DNA of 64,000 nt from Acetobacter vaccinii (GCF_008365315.1 NZ_CP043506.1:1160001-1224000), one strand, 5' to 3'; positions 11,577-20,419 are shown, counted from the first letter of the stretch. Numbers and translations are program-made. Notes: generated from the sequence alone by a model not told the origin.

Positions 11577-12179
11577 TTAGTACAGGGATGCGCCTTTGGT
11601 CTCCATGACCTCGATAATCAGGGCAAAGCAGGACTGGGTCTGGTCTTTCTGAATATGCAGGTGCAGCGGCGCGTGCAGCCTGGGGCAGCAGAAGGTCAGG
11701 GCATGGGGGTCGGGTGTCAGCACGGTCGGGTGCTGCTGTGCATCATTGTAAGACACGCTCAGTTCGCCCCCGCCATAAAGGCAGAACACGCAAAAGGGTG
11801 ACGTGCCGGACAGCACCGGGGTCAGGGGGGTGGTGACGGGCTGCCAGGTCAGGCACAGGTTCTGCGCCCCGCTGAGTGCGGCTGTCAGCGACAGGGTCTG
11901 TTCGATATCTTCTTTCAGGAAGCGCAGGTTTTCGGGCACGCTCAGCTGGTGGCGTAACGTGCGGGTAATGTCCCCCACCGTGCCGCTGAGTGTGAGTGCG
12001 GGGCTGCCTGTGGTGGTCTGGCCAATCAGGTCCGGCCAGGTGTCGGGTACCTTGCGGCTCCAGACAATAATGTCGGCCACAGGTTTCATGATATCCGCAA
12101 GAATACGGCTGTCGGCCGAGGCCGCAATGCGTGGACCGGGTGCCGTGGTGGCATCGGGCCAGCTCTCCATGACAAACAT
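11577..12179 (-). CDS. Uncharacterised protein paired with DUF1826 protein
   Basis: 200 residues from the ATG at 12179, six bases past the stop of the DUF1826 gene, with GAGGA upstream. The open frame extends further 5' but that part is a shadow of the neighbour. The N-terminal segment SRILADIMKPVADIIVWSRK resembles the start of full-length DUF1826 proteins. The C-terminal half (GGGELSVSYNDAQQHPT, LHLHIQKDQTQSCFALIIEVM) does not recall any family I can name. Its position in the same transcript, downstream of a Zur-type operator, points to a role in zinc limitation. Function is otherwise unknown. Confidence 0.65.
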   Translation of the reverse strand: MFVMESWPDATTAPGPRIAASADSRILADIMKPVADIIVWSRKVPDTWPDLIGQTTTGSPALTLSGTVGDITRTLRHQLSVPENLRFLKEDIEQTLSLTAALSGAQNLCLTWQPVTTPLTPVLSGTSPFCVFCLYGGGELSVSYNDAQQHPTVLTPDPHALTFCCPRLHAPLHLHIQKDQTQSCFALIIEVMETKGASLY

Positions 12180-12184
12180 GGTGT

Positions 12185-12799
12185 TTACTGTTCCTCTGGG
12201 GTGGCGTGTGGCACGGCCATGCCGCAGGCGTCGGGGTGGTCCAGTGTCAGCAGCAGCCGGGTCACAGGCGTGGCCAGCCCCGACAGCGGGGGGGAGCGGT
12301 GCAGCACCGCCGTGCTGGCAGACCAGTTGGGGTATTGCCGCCCCTTGAGCAGGCTCAGCCAGCCTGTGGGGGTGGTGTGGATGGTGTCGGACTCGGGCTG
12401 TTTCCACTGCACGCCGGGGCCGGTGTAGGTGCACAGCAGGCGCAGGGGCACGTTATCAACATGAAAGCGGCTGCAACTGTCATGGGTGATTTTTTCCAGC
12501 CGAAAGCGGAGCTCCGCCGTGCCTGACAGGCGCTGGTACCGGCGGGCAAGGGCCAGCATGTCGGCCAGCAGCGGGTGCAGCGGGCCGGGCATAAGGGGTT
12601 GCAGCTCGGTTTCGAGCATTTCCACACTGCCACGGCTTAAAAAAAGGTCCGGCCCCTGAGCCACCCAGAGCTGGGCCGCATGGTGCAGCTCGGCCCCAAG
12701 CTGGCGTGGTTCCTGCGTGATACTGTGGTCGGGGCAGGTAATGGCATGCAGCGGTGCCGGTATGGCAAGGTGCTGGCGTGTTGGGCAGGCCTGGCGCAT
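12185..12799 (-). CDS. DUF1826-domain protein, predicted zinc-limitation gene
   Basis: 204 residues. The ATG at 12799 is preceded by AAAGGAG at good spacing. The open frame continues upstream into the promoter, which is rejected as coding. The core has the DUF1826 signature: [20 protein letters not shown], then LHRSPP and a closing [13 protein letters not shown]1826 genes are known neighbours of COG0523 GTPase genes in Zur regulons of Pseudomonas and relatives; their biochemical role is unsettled. Here it is divergent from such a GTPase gene across a 77-base gap containing a perfect Zur-type palindrome, and it leads a two-gene operon. It lacks the N-terminal part of longer DUF1826 proteins, which may be carried by the next gene. 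Confidence 0.8.
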   Translation of the reverse strand: MRQACPTRQHLAIPAPLHAITCPDHSITQEPRQLGAELHHAAQLWVAQGPDLFLSRGSVEMLETELQPLMPGPLHPLLADMLALARRYQRLSGTAELRFRLEKITHDSCSRFHVDNVPLRLLCTYTGPGVQWKQPESDTIHTTPTGWLSLLKGRQYPNWSASTAVLHRSPPLSGLATPVTRLLLTLDHPDACGMAVPHATPEEQ

Positions 12800-12822
12800 G
12801 GGGGCTCCTTTCAGGGTTGTTA

Positions 12823-12837
12823 TGTTATAATATAACA
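12823..12837. promoter_or_regulatory. Zur-type operator
   Basis: Perfect 15-base palindrome TGTTATA-A-TATAACA, matching the core of the proteobacterial Zur box (TGTTATANTATAACA). It lies between the divergent DUF1826 and COG0523 genes, 24 bases from the first start and 40 from the second, where a bound repressor would shut off both. Zinc shortage is therefore the expected inducer. Confidence 0.88.
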
Positions 12838-12876
12838 CTTAGGATGCCGGCATCGCAACCAAGGGGTGGCTCTGTC

Positions 12877-14092
<1,216 letters not shown>

Positions 14093-14100
<8 letters not shown>

Positions 14101-14434
14101 CCCCCAGACCGGCAACGAGCGTACAATCCGGCATGAAATCTGGCAGCGCTTCAGTGGGGATGACTGGGCCGCGTTTGACGCCCTGCCAGCCACGGTGCGC
14201 CAGCGGGTTGCCGATCATGCGTATGATGCGTGGTCGGTAAATGTCATGATCCTGTGGCAGCGTTACAAGCGACTGTATGGCCGCACGCCCAGAGCCGAGC
14301 GCGCGCTGATCCGCTATCTGGATTATTGCGAACGGCTGGAGCGTGAGGCCTTTGCCCAGCGTTACGCCCAGACCCACGGCGGAGTGCTGCCGCATGATGC
14401 CGCGGCAGGCACAGTCCTGCGCGCCAGAGCATAG
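14093..14434 (+). CDS. Small uncharacterised protein translated with the zinc GTPase
   Basis: 113 residues, starting at ATG 14093 inside the end of the GTPase gene (eight-base overlap), so the two are likely translationally coupled and both under the Zur-type site. The sequence is charged and helical, with [20 protein letters not shown] followed by MILWQRYKR and a Tyr/Arg-rich segment. It faintly recalls small alphaproteobacterial DUF6525-type proteins, but I would not assign it. No signal peptide, membrane segment or cysteine motif is seen (one Cys only). A role beside the zinc chaperone is inferred from position alone. Confidence 0.65.
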
Positions 14435-14747
14435 GAAAGGGGCGCAGGGCCGAGCCATGACAGCAGGCGACGGGCCAGAGGTGGCGTGTGCTGCCAAAGG
14501 CCGTGCCGTCATGGTGCCTTCCAGTCGCCTCTTCTACACGGCCGGGTTCAGGGTGTTGGGTATGAGCCCACACAGGGGCTTGGGGCGTAGCCGTGCAGGC
14601 GCTGCAAGGCGGTAGTGGGGTGGTGCCAGCGGGGTGTGATCGCGCCGGTGGGGGCCAGCCACAGCAGGGCTGGCTCGTAGCGGCTCTGCCAGTCACGCAG
14701 GGCAGGGGGATTGTGCCGCCGGGGCTGGGCGATTAAAGCCTTTGCGC
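14435..14747. other. Gap without a supported gene
   Basis: About 310 bases with no convincing gene, terminator or RNA. A minus-strand frame is open across 14548-14796, but it has no ribosome-binding site and overlaps the phnA start, so it is not called. Confidence 0.5.
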
Positions 14748-15074
14748 ATGACGACAAACACACCCGCATGCCCGCAATGCTCCTTGGAAGAAACACACCT
14801 GGAAGGTGGGCAGTATGTCTGCGACACCTGCGGGTATGAATGGCCCGCCGACGCGGTGGAAACCCCGGCGGAGGACGACAGCGTGCGCGACGCCAATGGC
14901 GTTGCCCTGGCCGATGGGGACACGGTTGTCCTTGTCAAAGACCTTAAGGTCAAAGGCTCTTCCACCACATTGAAGGTGGGCACCAAAATCAAGAACATCC
15001 GCCTGCGGGGCGGGGACCACGCGGTGGAAGCCGGGGGGTATATGCTCAAGGCCGATTTTCTGCGTAAGGCGTAA
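14748..15074 (+). CDS. phnA: PhnA/YjdM-family zinc-ribbon protein
   Basis: 108 residues, the usual length for the family. The N-terminal zinc ribbon has CPQC and CDTC about 18 residues apart. The C-terminal domain reads DGDTVVLVKDLKVKGSS and KVGTKIKNIRL, the typical KOW-like PhnA C-terminus. The name comes from the E. coli phosphonate region, but the protein is not required for phosphonate cleavage and its cellular role is uncertain. It stands alone here, with no phosphonate genes nearby. ATG 14748 is preferred to the TTG six bases upstream. Confidence 0.88.
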   Translation: MTTNTPACPQCSLEETHLEGGQYVCDTCGYEWPADAVETPAEDDSVRDANGVALADGDTVVLVKDLKVKGSSTTLKVGTKIKNIRLRGGDHAVEAGGYMLKADFLRKA

Positions 15075-15494
15075 GTCGCGGTTTGTACCACTGCCGGGGG
15101 CAGGGTTGGCGCAGCGCTTTTGTGCCTGAACTGGCGGCTTGGGCCTACAGAGCGCCCAACCAGTCGCGGCCTTGTGCGCCGGAGGGCGGGGCGGCCCCCT
15201 GACACCCGGTGGGCGGGGTAAGCGCCTTTGTTTTGTGCCGGGGGCGGAGGGTTCAGCCCGCCCCCTTCTTTCAGGCCATGGGCCTGAAACCTGCCTGTGA
15301 GCACAGGCTCCGTTCCCCTTTTTCATAAAAATCCTGCCATTGGGCCGGTTCCCGGTCTGTCAGGCTTTGGTGGCGTGTCGGCCCCGTGTTAGGCAGGGGG
15401 AGAGGGCTGCGGGGCATGCGGGCATGGTGCCGGTGCCAGATGGCCGGATTTGCGCTGGCGTACCCACTGGCATGTCAGCATGGGGGAAAAGACC
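15075..15494. other. Gap without a supported gene
   Basis: About 420 GC-rich bases with no coding frame I can support and no clear terminator with a T run after phnA. The last 40 bases lead into the small gene at 15495. Confidence 0.45.
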
Positions 15495-15677
15495 ATGAAG
15501 GAGATCGATGCCGATAGGCTCTCCGAAGCGCGGATGTTTCTGGCGGAAATCCAGGCGGATGCAGAGCGGGTGAACACCCAGGCCCAAGGCAATGTCGCCA
15601 CCCCGACCGATGTCCGCAGTGGCATTGCCATGCTGGCGGACAAGATCGACACGCTGGTTGACCTCATGCGGGTCTGA
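15495..15677 (+). CDS. Small uncharacterised acidic helical protein
   Basis: 60 residues from ATG 15495, preceded by GGGGGAAAAG. ATG 15480 in the same frame would add five residues (MGEKT). The protein is predicted to be two helices: an acidic N-terminal one (EIDADRLSEARMFLAEIQAD) and a C-terminal one (GIAMLADKIDTLVDLMRV) with leucine/isoleucine spacing that could form a coiled coil. No cysteine, signal peptide or membrane segment. No known family is recognised. Confidence 0.55.
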   Translation: MKEIDADRLSEARMFLAEIQADAERVNTQAQGNVATPTDVRSGIAMLADKIDTLVDLMRV

Positions 15678-15887
15678 CCGCGGGCGGTTTTATGGCGGGG
15701 CACAGGGGGCGCGGCGCGGCTTTTCCCGCCCCTTGGGCAACAGGGCATGGGCGGGCTGGTTTGCGGCAAGGCCCGTGGCGTGTGCGCGGGGGGCAGCAAG
15801 CCTGCGGCCGTGATCGACCTGTGCGCGTGCTGCCAGAGCTGGTGGGCAGCGCGTGGCTGCCCCCGGTATGGTGGTTGGGGCCGCCTG

Positions 15888-16088
15888 TCAGTTATTGCCC
15901 AGCAGGGCGTAAGGTGTGGGGGCGTCCATGGGCGTGTGCCCGCGCAGGCCGTAATGGTTGCTGATCGGCAATGACGCGACAGAGGCTGTGGGCGGCGGCA
16001 GCAGGGGGGGAGCCTGATAACGCGCGCAGGCGCCCAACAGTGCAAGCCCAGCCAGAGCCAGAAGTTTGGTGGCCTTCATGTTCTTCAT
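15888..16088 (-). CDS. Small predicted lipoprotein
   Basis: 66 residues. The start at 16088 has GAGGA three to seven bases upstream; a second Met four residues in (16079) is possible. The N-terminus is a lipoprotein signal (KATKLLALAGLALLGAC) with lipobox LLGAC, so the mature chain of about 45 residues would be lipid-anchored at the cysteine. The mature part is rich in Pro, Ala and Ser with no domain recognised. It lies downstream of the small membrane protein gene at 16175 on the same strand. Confidence 0.65.
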   Translation of the reverse strand: MKNMKATKLLALAGLALLGACARYQAPPLLPPPTASVASLPISNHYGLRGHTPMDAPTPYALLGNN

Positions 16089-16174
16089 GTTCCTCAAATC
16101 TTGCGCGCCGGAGCGCGTGCAGGCGCGAGACGATACCGCCATGGCGTGCATATGGCCAGCCAGCCCGCGGGTGA

Positions 16175-16540
16175 CTAGCCCTTGGGGGCGGGTGGAGCCT
16201 CTTTTGCGGGCAGGGTAAACAGGTCGGGCCGCTTTTGCGCCGCCCAGACCAGCAGGCGGGTGCACAGGCCGCGCAGCAGGGGAATGTCCTCGGCCAGCAG
16301 CAGCAGGCCCAGCGGGAGCATCCACAACCCCAGCACCGGCAGAAAGGAAAATACGCCCCCCACAACCAGCAGGCTGCCTGCGGCCATGCGCGGGATTTTA
16401 TGTTCCTCCGCCAGGAGCCATGCCGCCATGCGTTGCCCGCGCGCGGGCAGGCGCGCAATCAGCGCATCCCTGTGGTGGCGTCGGATGGTGTCCTGCGCCT
16501 GAGCGTGTTGCTCTGCACCGGAGGGGGGAGGAGAGGTCAT
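16175..16540 (-). CDS. Small inner-membrane protein, function unknown
   Basis: 121 residues. The N-terminal 50 are polar and Arg/His-rich. Two hydrophobic segments follow (GSLLVVGGVFSFLPVLGLW and LPLGLLLLAEDIPLLRG), then a basic C-terminus ending in a Pro/Ala/Lys tail. The phrase LPLGLLLLAEDIP is common in short alphaproteobacterial membrane proteins of unknown function, some mislabelled as tryptophan synthase-like. A GGGGGGAGGAGAGG-type purine stretch on the opposite strand gives no good ribosome site, so the start is less certain than the frame. Confidence 0.6.
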   Translation of the reverse strand: MTSPPPSGAEQHAQAQDTIRRHHRDALIARLPARGQRMAAWLLAEEHKIPRMAAGSLLVVGGVFSFLPVLGLWMLPLGLLLLAEDIPLLRGLCTRLLVWAAQKRPDLFTLPAKEAPPAPKG

Positions 16541-16615
16541 GCCGTTTTTAAAAACCCGGCCAGAGGATGGTGGCTCTGGTGTGGGGGTGGCCCCCCGGCA
16601 CCAGAGCGCGCGCCA

Positions 16616-16891
16616 TCAGGCGTAAAAGTCTACGCCGCTTTCGTTATCTGCGCTTTCGCTGCTGCTGTTGTTGCCACCGCCCGTTGTGGTGGTGGACAGC
16701 ACATTGCCCGACGCGTCCTTGACGGTAATGGTGATGGAACCATCAGCATTGAACGTTTCGGTCGTGGTGGTTGTGGAGGACGAGGACGAGCTGCTGCCAG
16801 AAGAGCTGCCCGAGGACGAGGAGCTGCTGGTGCTGGCAGAAGACGTGCCGAAAAGGCTGGTAATACCGCTGGTGGAGAGGGAGGAAGACAT
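16616..16891 (-). CDS. Ser-rich low-complexity small protein
   Basis: 91 residues. ATG 16891 has GGAG eight bases upstream (GGAGCATTATTA). Residues about 1-44 are almost only Ser, Thr and Gly. Residues 45-70 are a regular amphipathic stretch (FNADGSITITVKDASGNVLS), and the end is acidic with Asn/Ser (SESADNESGVDFYA). It has no signal peptide. The clear start signal and the sharp change from Ser tract to a beta-rich segment argue for a real gene. Function unknown. It may be a host gene at the left edge of the prophage. Confidence 0.6.
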   Translation of the reverse strand: MSSSLSTSGITSLFGTSSASTSSSSSSGSSSGSSSSSSSTTTTTETFNADGSITITVKDASGNVLSTTTTGGGNNSSSESADNESGVDFYA

Positions 16892-16993
16892 TAATAATGC
16901 TCCGTAGGGCCATGGGAACAGGGCCGGTCTGCCGGGCGGTTATGGCGCGGCTGGCGTAGCCGTATTCCTCGTTTGTATACACTATCCACAGGG

Positions 16994-17404
16994 TTACCCA
17001 CACCTGTGGATGGAGTCTGTGGATAGTCGGGGGGAACCCCTCAACACGGATAACCCGTGGTTTGCACCTTTGTATACTCCCAAACAGGGGCTATCGCTAC
17101 TGTCAGGGCTGCCATGGCGGGCATGGCCAGGCTGGGGTGTGGTCTGCGCGGTATGCAGGGCGCGCACGGTGTGGACCATGTCGCCAATGCCTTCCAGACA
17201 ATAGGCCTGCTGCTCGGCCGCAAAGGACAGGTCGGAAAACAGGGGCCAGCCCAGCACCTGCCGCACCGCCAGCAGCCCCAGGATGGCCTGTTCGTAGCGG
17301 TCGATTTCTGTCGCCAGCAGGGGCGGCAGTGTTGCGGTGCTAAACAGCCCCTCGGCCAGGGCGGTGTCGTAGGTGGTGGGGCCTGTGTCCATGCCTGTCG
17401 TCAT
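16994..17404 (-). CDS. Uncharacterised prophage-edge protein under a repressor-type operator
   Basis: 136 residues. The N-terminal 80 are likely helical (LATEIDRYEQAILGLLAVRQVLG, FAAEQQAYCLEGIGDMVHTVRAL); the rest is Gly/Ser/Pro-rich and probably disordered. No family is recognised. No clear Shine-Dalgarno precedes ATG 17404. A second Met five residues in is possible. Directly upstream (17424-17452) is an inverted repeat with the same half-sites and spacing as the operators of the neighbouring S24 repressor, so this gene is probably switched on together with the prophage early genes. Confidence 0.5.
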   Translation of the reverse strand: MTTGMDTGPTTYDTALAEGLFSTATLPPLLATEIDRYEQAILGLLAVRQVLGWPLFSDLSFAAEQQAYCLEGIGDMVHTVRALHTAQTTPQPGHARHGSPDSSDSPCLGVYKGANHGLSVLRGSPRLSTDSIHRCG

Positions 17405-17423
17405 CCGGCGGTCGAAGGGAGGT

Positions 17424-17452
17424 CTGTTTGTGCATTAAAAACGCACAAACAG
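17424..17452. promoter_or_regulatory. Solitary repressor-type operator upstream of the 136-residue gene
   Basis: Perfect ten-base arms CTGTTTGTGC / GCACAAACAG around a nine-base centre. The core TGTGC-N9-GCACA (17429-17447) is identical in half-site and spacing to the first operator at 18245-18263 next to the repressor gene. It lies between the repressor stop and the next start. Binding by that repressor is inferred. Confidence 0.65.
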
Positions 17453-17478
17453 CAAGGCAAAACCGCACAGCCTGCGCG

Positions 17479-18234
17479 CTACTTCCAGGTCCATTTGCCC
17501 ACCACACGGCCATTGATGCTGATTTCATCCAATGTCAGCTCATAAACCGAATAGGCGGGGTTGATGCTCATGATCCGCACGCGCCGGGGTTCGTCCATTC
17601 CGGGCAGCAGTTCCAGCCGTTTGAGCACAAGCCCGTAGCCGTCCCACAGCACGTAAACGCCGGGGGGGGAGGGCACGCGGTGGGCGGTGTCCACCAGCAC
17701 GCGGTCTCCGGCCTGATAGTCAGGCTCCATACTGTCCCCCGCCACACGGATAATGGCCAGCATGTCCGGGGCTTCGGTAAAGGCCGCTACGTAGCCACGC
17801 GGCAGGTTCCAGTGTTCCACCGGGCGCAGGCCATCCTGCGGGGCACAGAGTTCTGGCACCATGCCCGGCCCGGCTGATGTGGTGACGTCATATTCCGGTA
17901 TGGCAACCTGGTTGCCGTAGTCCTGCTCTGGCACGGTCGCGGGCGGCGGCGGTTTTGCAGGGGCCGGGGTGGCCAGCCCGACAACGCCTGCCGTAACCCC
18001 GGCAAGGTTCCATACCTCGTTGGGGGTTATGGGCGGGTCGCCACGGCCCACAAGCAGGGGCAGCATGGTCTTGACCATGGCCAGGGGCAGCTCCTCCTTT
18101 TTGTAGGAGGTCTCATACGTGCGGTAGGAGGAAAACTTCTCTCCATACCCCAGCGCGCGCGCAAAGTCGCGTACCGTATAGCCTGCGCGTTCGCGCACGG
18201 CTTTGAGCCGGTCTGTGATGCGGAGTCTGTTCAT
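17479..18234 (-). CDS. Prophage repressor, XRE-type DNA-binding domain with S24 (LexA/CI) self-cleavage domain
   Basis: 251 residues from ATG 18234. The longer open frame crosses the operators and is rejected. Residues about 4-60 are the helix-turn-helix (DRLKAVRERAGYTVRDFARALGYG). A Pro/Ala-rich linker at 88-104 leads to the peptidase-like domain: a probable Ala-Gly cleavage site at 121-122 (TTSAGPG), catalytic Ser168 (AGDSME) and Lys205 (LVLKRLE). Such repressors keep a prophage silent until RecA-stimulated self-cleavage after DNA damage. Four operator-like sites fill the upstream region, and the start coincides with the predicted transcription start, so the message may be leaderless, as for lambda cI from PRM. 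Confidence 0.88.
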   Translation of the reverse strand: MNRLRITDRLKAVRERAGYTVRDFARALGYGEKFSSYRTYETSYKKEELPLAMVKTMLPLLVGRGDPPITPNEVWNLAGVTAGVVGLATPAPAKPPPPATVPEQDYGNQVAIPEYDVTTSAGPGMVPELCAPQDGLRPVEHWNLPRGYVAAFTEAPDMLAIIRVAGDSMEPDYQAGDRVLVDTAHRVPSPPGVYVLWDGYGLVLKRLELLPGMDEPRRVRIMSINPAYSVYELTLDEISINGRVVGKWTWK

Positions 18235-18240
18235 GGCGCC

Positions 18241-18269
18241 ATTATGTGCGAAATGTACGCACATGTCAG
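18241..18269 (-). promoter_or_regulatory. Repressor promoter, predicted leaderless
   Basis: On the minus strand CTGACA (18269-18264) and CATAAT (18246-18241) are separated by 17 bases, a good sigma70 match. Transcription should begin about seven bases on, at 18234, the A of the repressor ATG. The first operator occupies the spacer, so the repressor can control its own gene. Confidence 0.6.
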
Positions 18270-18334
18270 TGCGAAAAAAACGCTTGCGTGTTGTGCGCTC
18301 AAGATACACAGTTTTTGTGTTGAAAAAACACACA
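18245..18334. promoter_or_regulatory. Array of four operator-like sites between repressor and early genes
   Basis: Four sites fit TGTG(C/T)-N9-(G/A)CACA at regular intervals. O1 is 18245-18263 (TGTGC/GCACA, perfect). O2 is 18268-18286 (AGTGC/GCTTG, degenerate). O3 is 18292-18310 (TGTGC/ACACA). O4 is 18316-18334 (TGTGT/ACACA, perfect). Centres are at 18254, 18277, 18301 and 18325, so spacing is 23, 24 and 24 bases. This resembles the multi-site operators of lambdoid phages and suggests cooperative repressor binding. Confidence 0.65.
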
Positions 18335-18390
18335 TAATTCTGCCCGCCGATCAACACCTTGGCCGGGCCGGAGCAGGCGAAAGACCGCGC

Positions 18391-19140
18391 ATGACCGATA
18401 CTCCCCCGCCCTTGACCCCGCCCGACTCCGACCTGCGGGGGTTGCCTTTTATGCCGCTGGACACCGTGCGCCTGCTGGACAGTGACCTGTTTGCCCTGAG
18501 CACGGGGGAGGAGTTCAAGGCCGCCGTGGCCCTGTGGTGCAAAGCCTGGCAGCAGGTACCGGCTGCCAGCCTGCCGGGGCACGACCGGGTGCTGGCGCAT
18601 TTGTCGGGGGCCGGGGTGGACTGGCCCGCCGTGCGTGCCATGGCGCTGCATGGCTGGCAGGGCTGTGCCGATGGGCGGCTGTACCACCCTGTGCTGGCTG
18701 AAAAAGCCAATCATGCCTGGCAGGCACGACTGGCCCAGCGTGCCAGAGCAGCGCGGCGCTGGCACGGTCATACCCCGGCACAGGCCAGGGCGGATGCCAC
18801 GGAACATGCCGTGGCAGATGCAAGGGAGAGGGGAAGGGAGAGTACCTCACTGCGTTCGGGTACGGCACGCGGCCAGCGCCTGCCGACGGACTGGCAGCCC
18901 GATGCTACGCAATGCGCCTTTGCCCAGGCTTTGGGGCTGGACCCCGCCGCCCAGGCCGAGCGTTTTTGTGACTACTGGCGGGGCGTGCCCGGCCAGCGTG
19001 GCTGCAAGGCCGACTGGGCGGCCACATGGCGCAACTGGTGCCGGAGGGAGGCCACAGGCCAGCGCCCGGCGGCCAGCCCCCACCCGTTGGAGGAGCAGGC
19101 TGAACGCCTGCGCCACAGGCTGACGGGCCACCGGGCATGA
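18391..19140 (+). CDS. Prophage early protein, DUF1376-like
   Basis: 249 residues from ATG 18391, first gene to the right of the operator array. The segment PFMPLDTVRLLDSDLFALSTGEEFKAAVALWC matches the DUF1376 start, where phage proteins of the YdaU type begin with a similar LxxDTxxFLxS pattern. The C-terminal third (AERFCDYWRGVPGQRGCKADWAATWRNWCRRE) resembles the end of phage replication initiators. A role in prophage replication is likely but not shown. Its stop overlaps the next start by four bases (ATGA). Expression should be held off by the S24 repressor. Confidence 0.7.
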   Translation: MTDTPPPLTPPDSDLRGLPFMPLDTVRLLDSDLFALSTGEEFKAAVALWCKAWQQVPAASLPGHDRVLAHLSGAGVDWPAVRAMALHGWQGCADGRLYHPVLAEKANHAWQARLAQRARAARRWHGHTPAQARADATEHAVADARERGRESTSLRSGTARGQRLPTDWQPDATQCAFAQALGLDPAAQAERFCDYWRGVPGQRGCKADWAATWRNWCRREATGQRPAASPHPLEEQAERLRHRLTGHRA

Positions 19141-19706
19141 CAGCGGCCACTGTCAGGGCTGGCGGGCAGGCTTGCTCCCGCCCGGTTATGGATCAGGCGG
19201 GCGGGGGGAGCCCCCCTGTGGCGCGCTCTTGCCCCGCTGTGTGGGGGGCGGCGGCCCCGGCAGGGTCGCCGGGTCTGCGGCCCGGTCCGGCGCTGGCGTT
19301 GTATCTGGCCAGTTACCGGCCCGGCGGGTTTGCGCCGTCTGCCGCGCAACTGGCTGCTGCCACCACCTTGCTGCCGGTGCTGGAGCAGGCATTGGCTCCT
19401 CTGCCCGAGCCCACAGTGCGCACCTATCTGTATGACCTTGCCGAAATGCTGAACGCCGGTGTGGCCAACCCCTTGCCCGGCACGGCGCTGGGGTTGCGGT
19501 GCATGGCCCTTGTGGCGGCCTGCGCGCCACTGCCCGCTGTGGTGTGGGACAGCGCCACCACGCGGGAGGCGTTGGCGCATTTTCGGTTTTTTCCTTCTGC
19601 GGCCGAGCTGGTGGCGTTTCTGGCGGCCCGCGCTGCCCCGCACCACGGCACGGCTGTGCGCCTGCGGTTGATGCTGGCCGAAGCCCGCCACCGCACCCGC
19701 GCCTGA
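19137..19706 (+). CDS. Prophage early protein, uncharacterised
   Basis: 189 residues, starting in a four-base overlap with the DUF1376-like gene, so probably translated with it. Rich in Ala, Pro and Leu. Residues about 60-110 look like paired helices (AQLAAATTLLPVLEQALAPL, VRTYLYDLAEMLNAGV), and the C-terminus ends in a basic helix (LRLMLAEARHRTRA). No cofactor or DNA-binding motif is identified and no family is recognised. Position suggests a partner of the replication-type protein. Confidence 0.6.
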   Translation: MTAATVRAGGQACSRPVMDQAGGGSPPVARSCPAVWGAAAPAGSPGLRPGPALALYLASYRPGGFAPSAAQLAAATTLLPVLEQALAPLPEPTVRTYLYDLAEMLNAGVANPLPGTALGLRCMALVAACAPLPAVVWDSATTREALAHFRFFPSAAELVAFLAARAAPHHGTAVRLRLMLAEARHRTRA

Positions 19707-19756
19707 CAGGCGTGGACAGGGCGCACCCCAAAACAGTTTATGAACAGGACGATCAG

Positions 19757-20344
19757 ATGACATACAAGCAGAGTTCCCCCACATCCCGCCCGGCCGCAGG
19801 GCTGCCGCCGGGGCTGGCAGTGGCGGACATGGCCATGCTGCCAACTCCGGAAAGGCTGGCCCGCTCCACCTTTACCGGCACCACACCGCTGCGGGTGCTG
19901 ACAACAGTGCAGGCGCTGCTGAATGCGGGGGACATCCGCCAGGACGCGGCCGATGCGGCCGAACGCTGGTACAGGGACTGGGCCTTCGCGCGGGAAGGGG
20001 TGGTGGAGCTATCACCCGGCCACACGCCCGACCCCACAACCCGGCACGACGCGGTGTCCTGGCAGCTTACCCGTGGCCGTGCGGCTGCCCGGCTGACAGA
20101 GGTGCGTCAGGCGCTTGGGGCGTGTGGGGAGGTACGGCTGCACCTTATGCTGGTGCGGGAACTGTCTTTTGTGCAGATCGGGCGGGTGCTGTTCCCCCAT
20201 CTGTCCGAGGCCCGCGCCCGACTTAAAGTCTCGGCCCAGTGCGCCATGGTGCTGGAACAACTGGCGGATTTTCAGGCCGGTCGGCGTGCAAGGGCTTCCA
20301 AAACACCCTGTCAGCGTCAGCCAGTGTTGGAAGAAAAATCATAA
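19757..20344 (+). CDS. Prophage regulatory-type protein, possible DUF6456-like
   Basis: 195 residues from ATG 19757, with AGGA eight bases upstream. The middle segment DAADAAERWYRDWAFAREGVVEL, followed by a region of about 60 residues ending ELSFVQIGRVLFPHLSEARARLKVSAQCAMVLEQL, looks like a helix-turn-helix at the end of an activator. It faintly resembles DUF6456 and phage late-gene regulators. It is the last gene before a terminator that separates early genes from the terminase module, the usual place for an antiterminator or late activator. Function inferred from this only. Confidence 0.6.
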   Translation: MTYKQSSPTSRPAAGLPPGLAVADMAMLPTPERLARSTFTGTTPLRVLTTVQALLNAGDIRQDAADAAERWYRDWAFAREGVVELSPGHTPDPTTRHDAVSWQLTRGRAAARLTEVRQALGACGEVRLHLMLVRELSFVQIGRVLFPHLSEARARLKVSAQCAMVLEQLADFQAGRRARASKTPCQRQPVLEEKS

Positions 20345-20419
20345 AATGTGCAAAAAAGAGCTTGCATGCTGCGCGCAGTGTTGATAGGTATTTTCTTACA
20401 TTGAAATTCGTGTGTCGCC

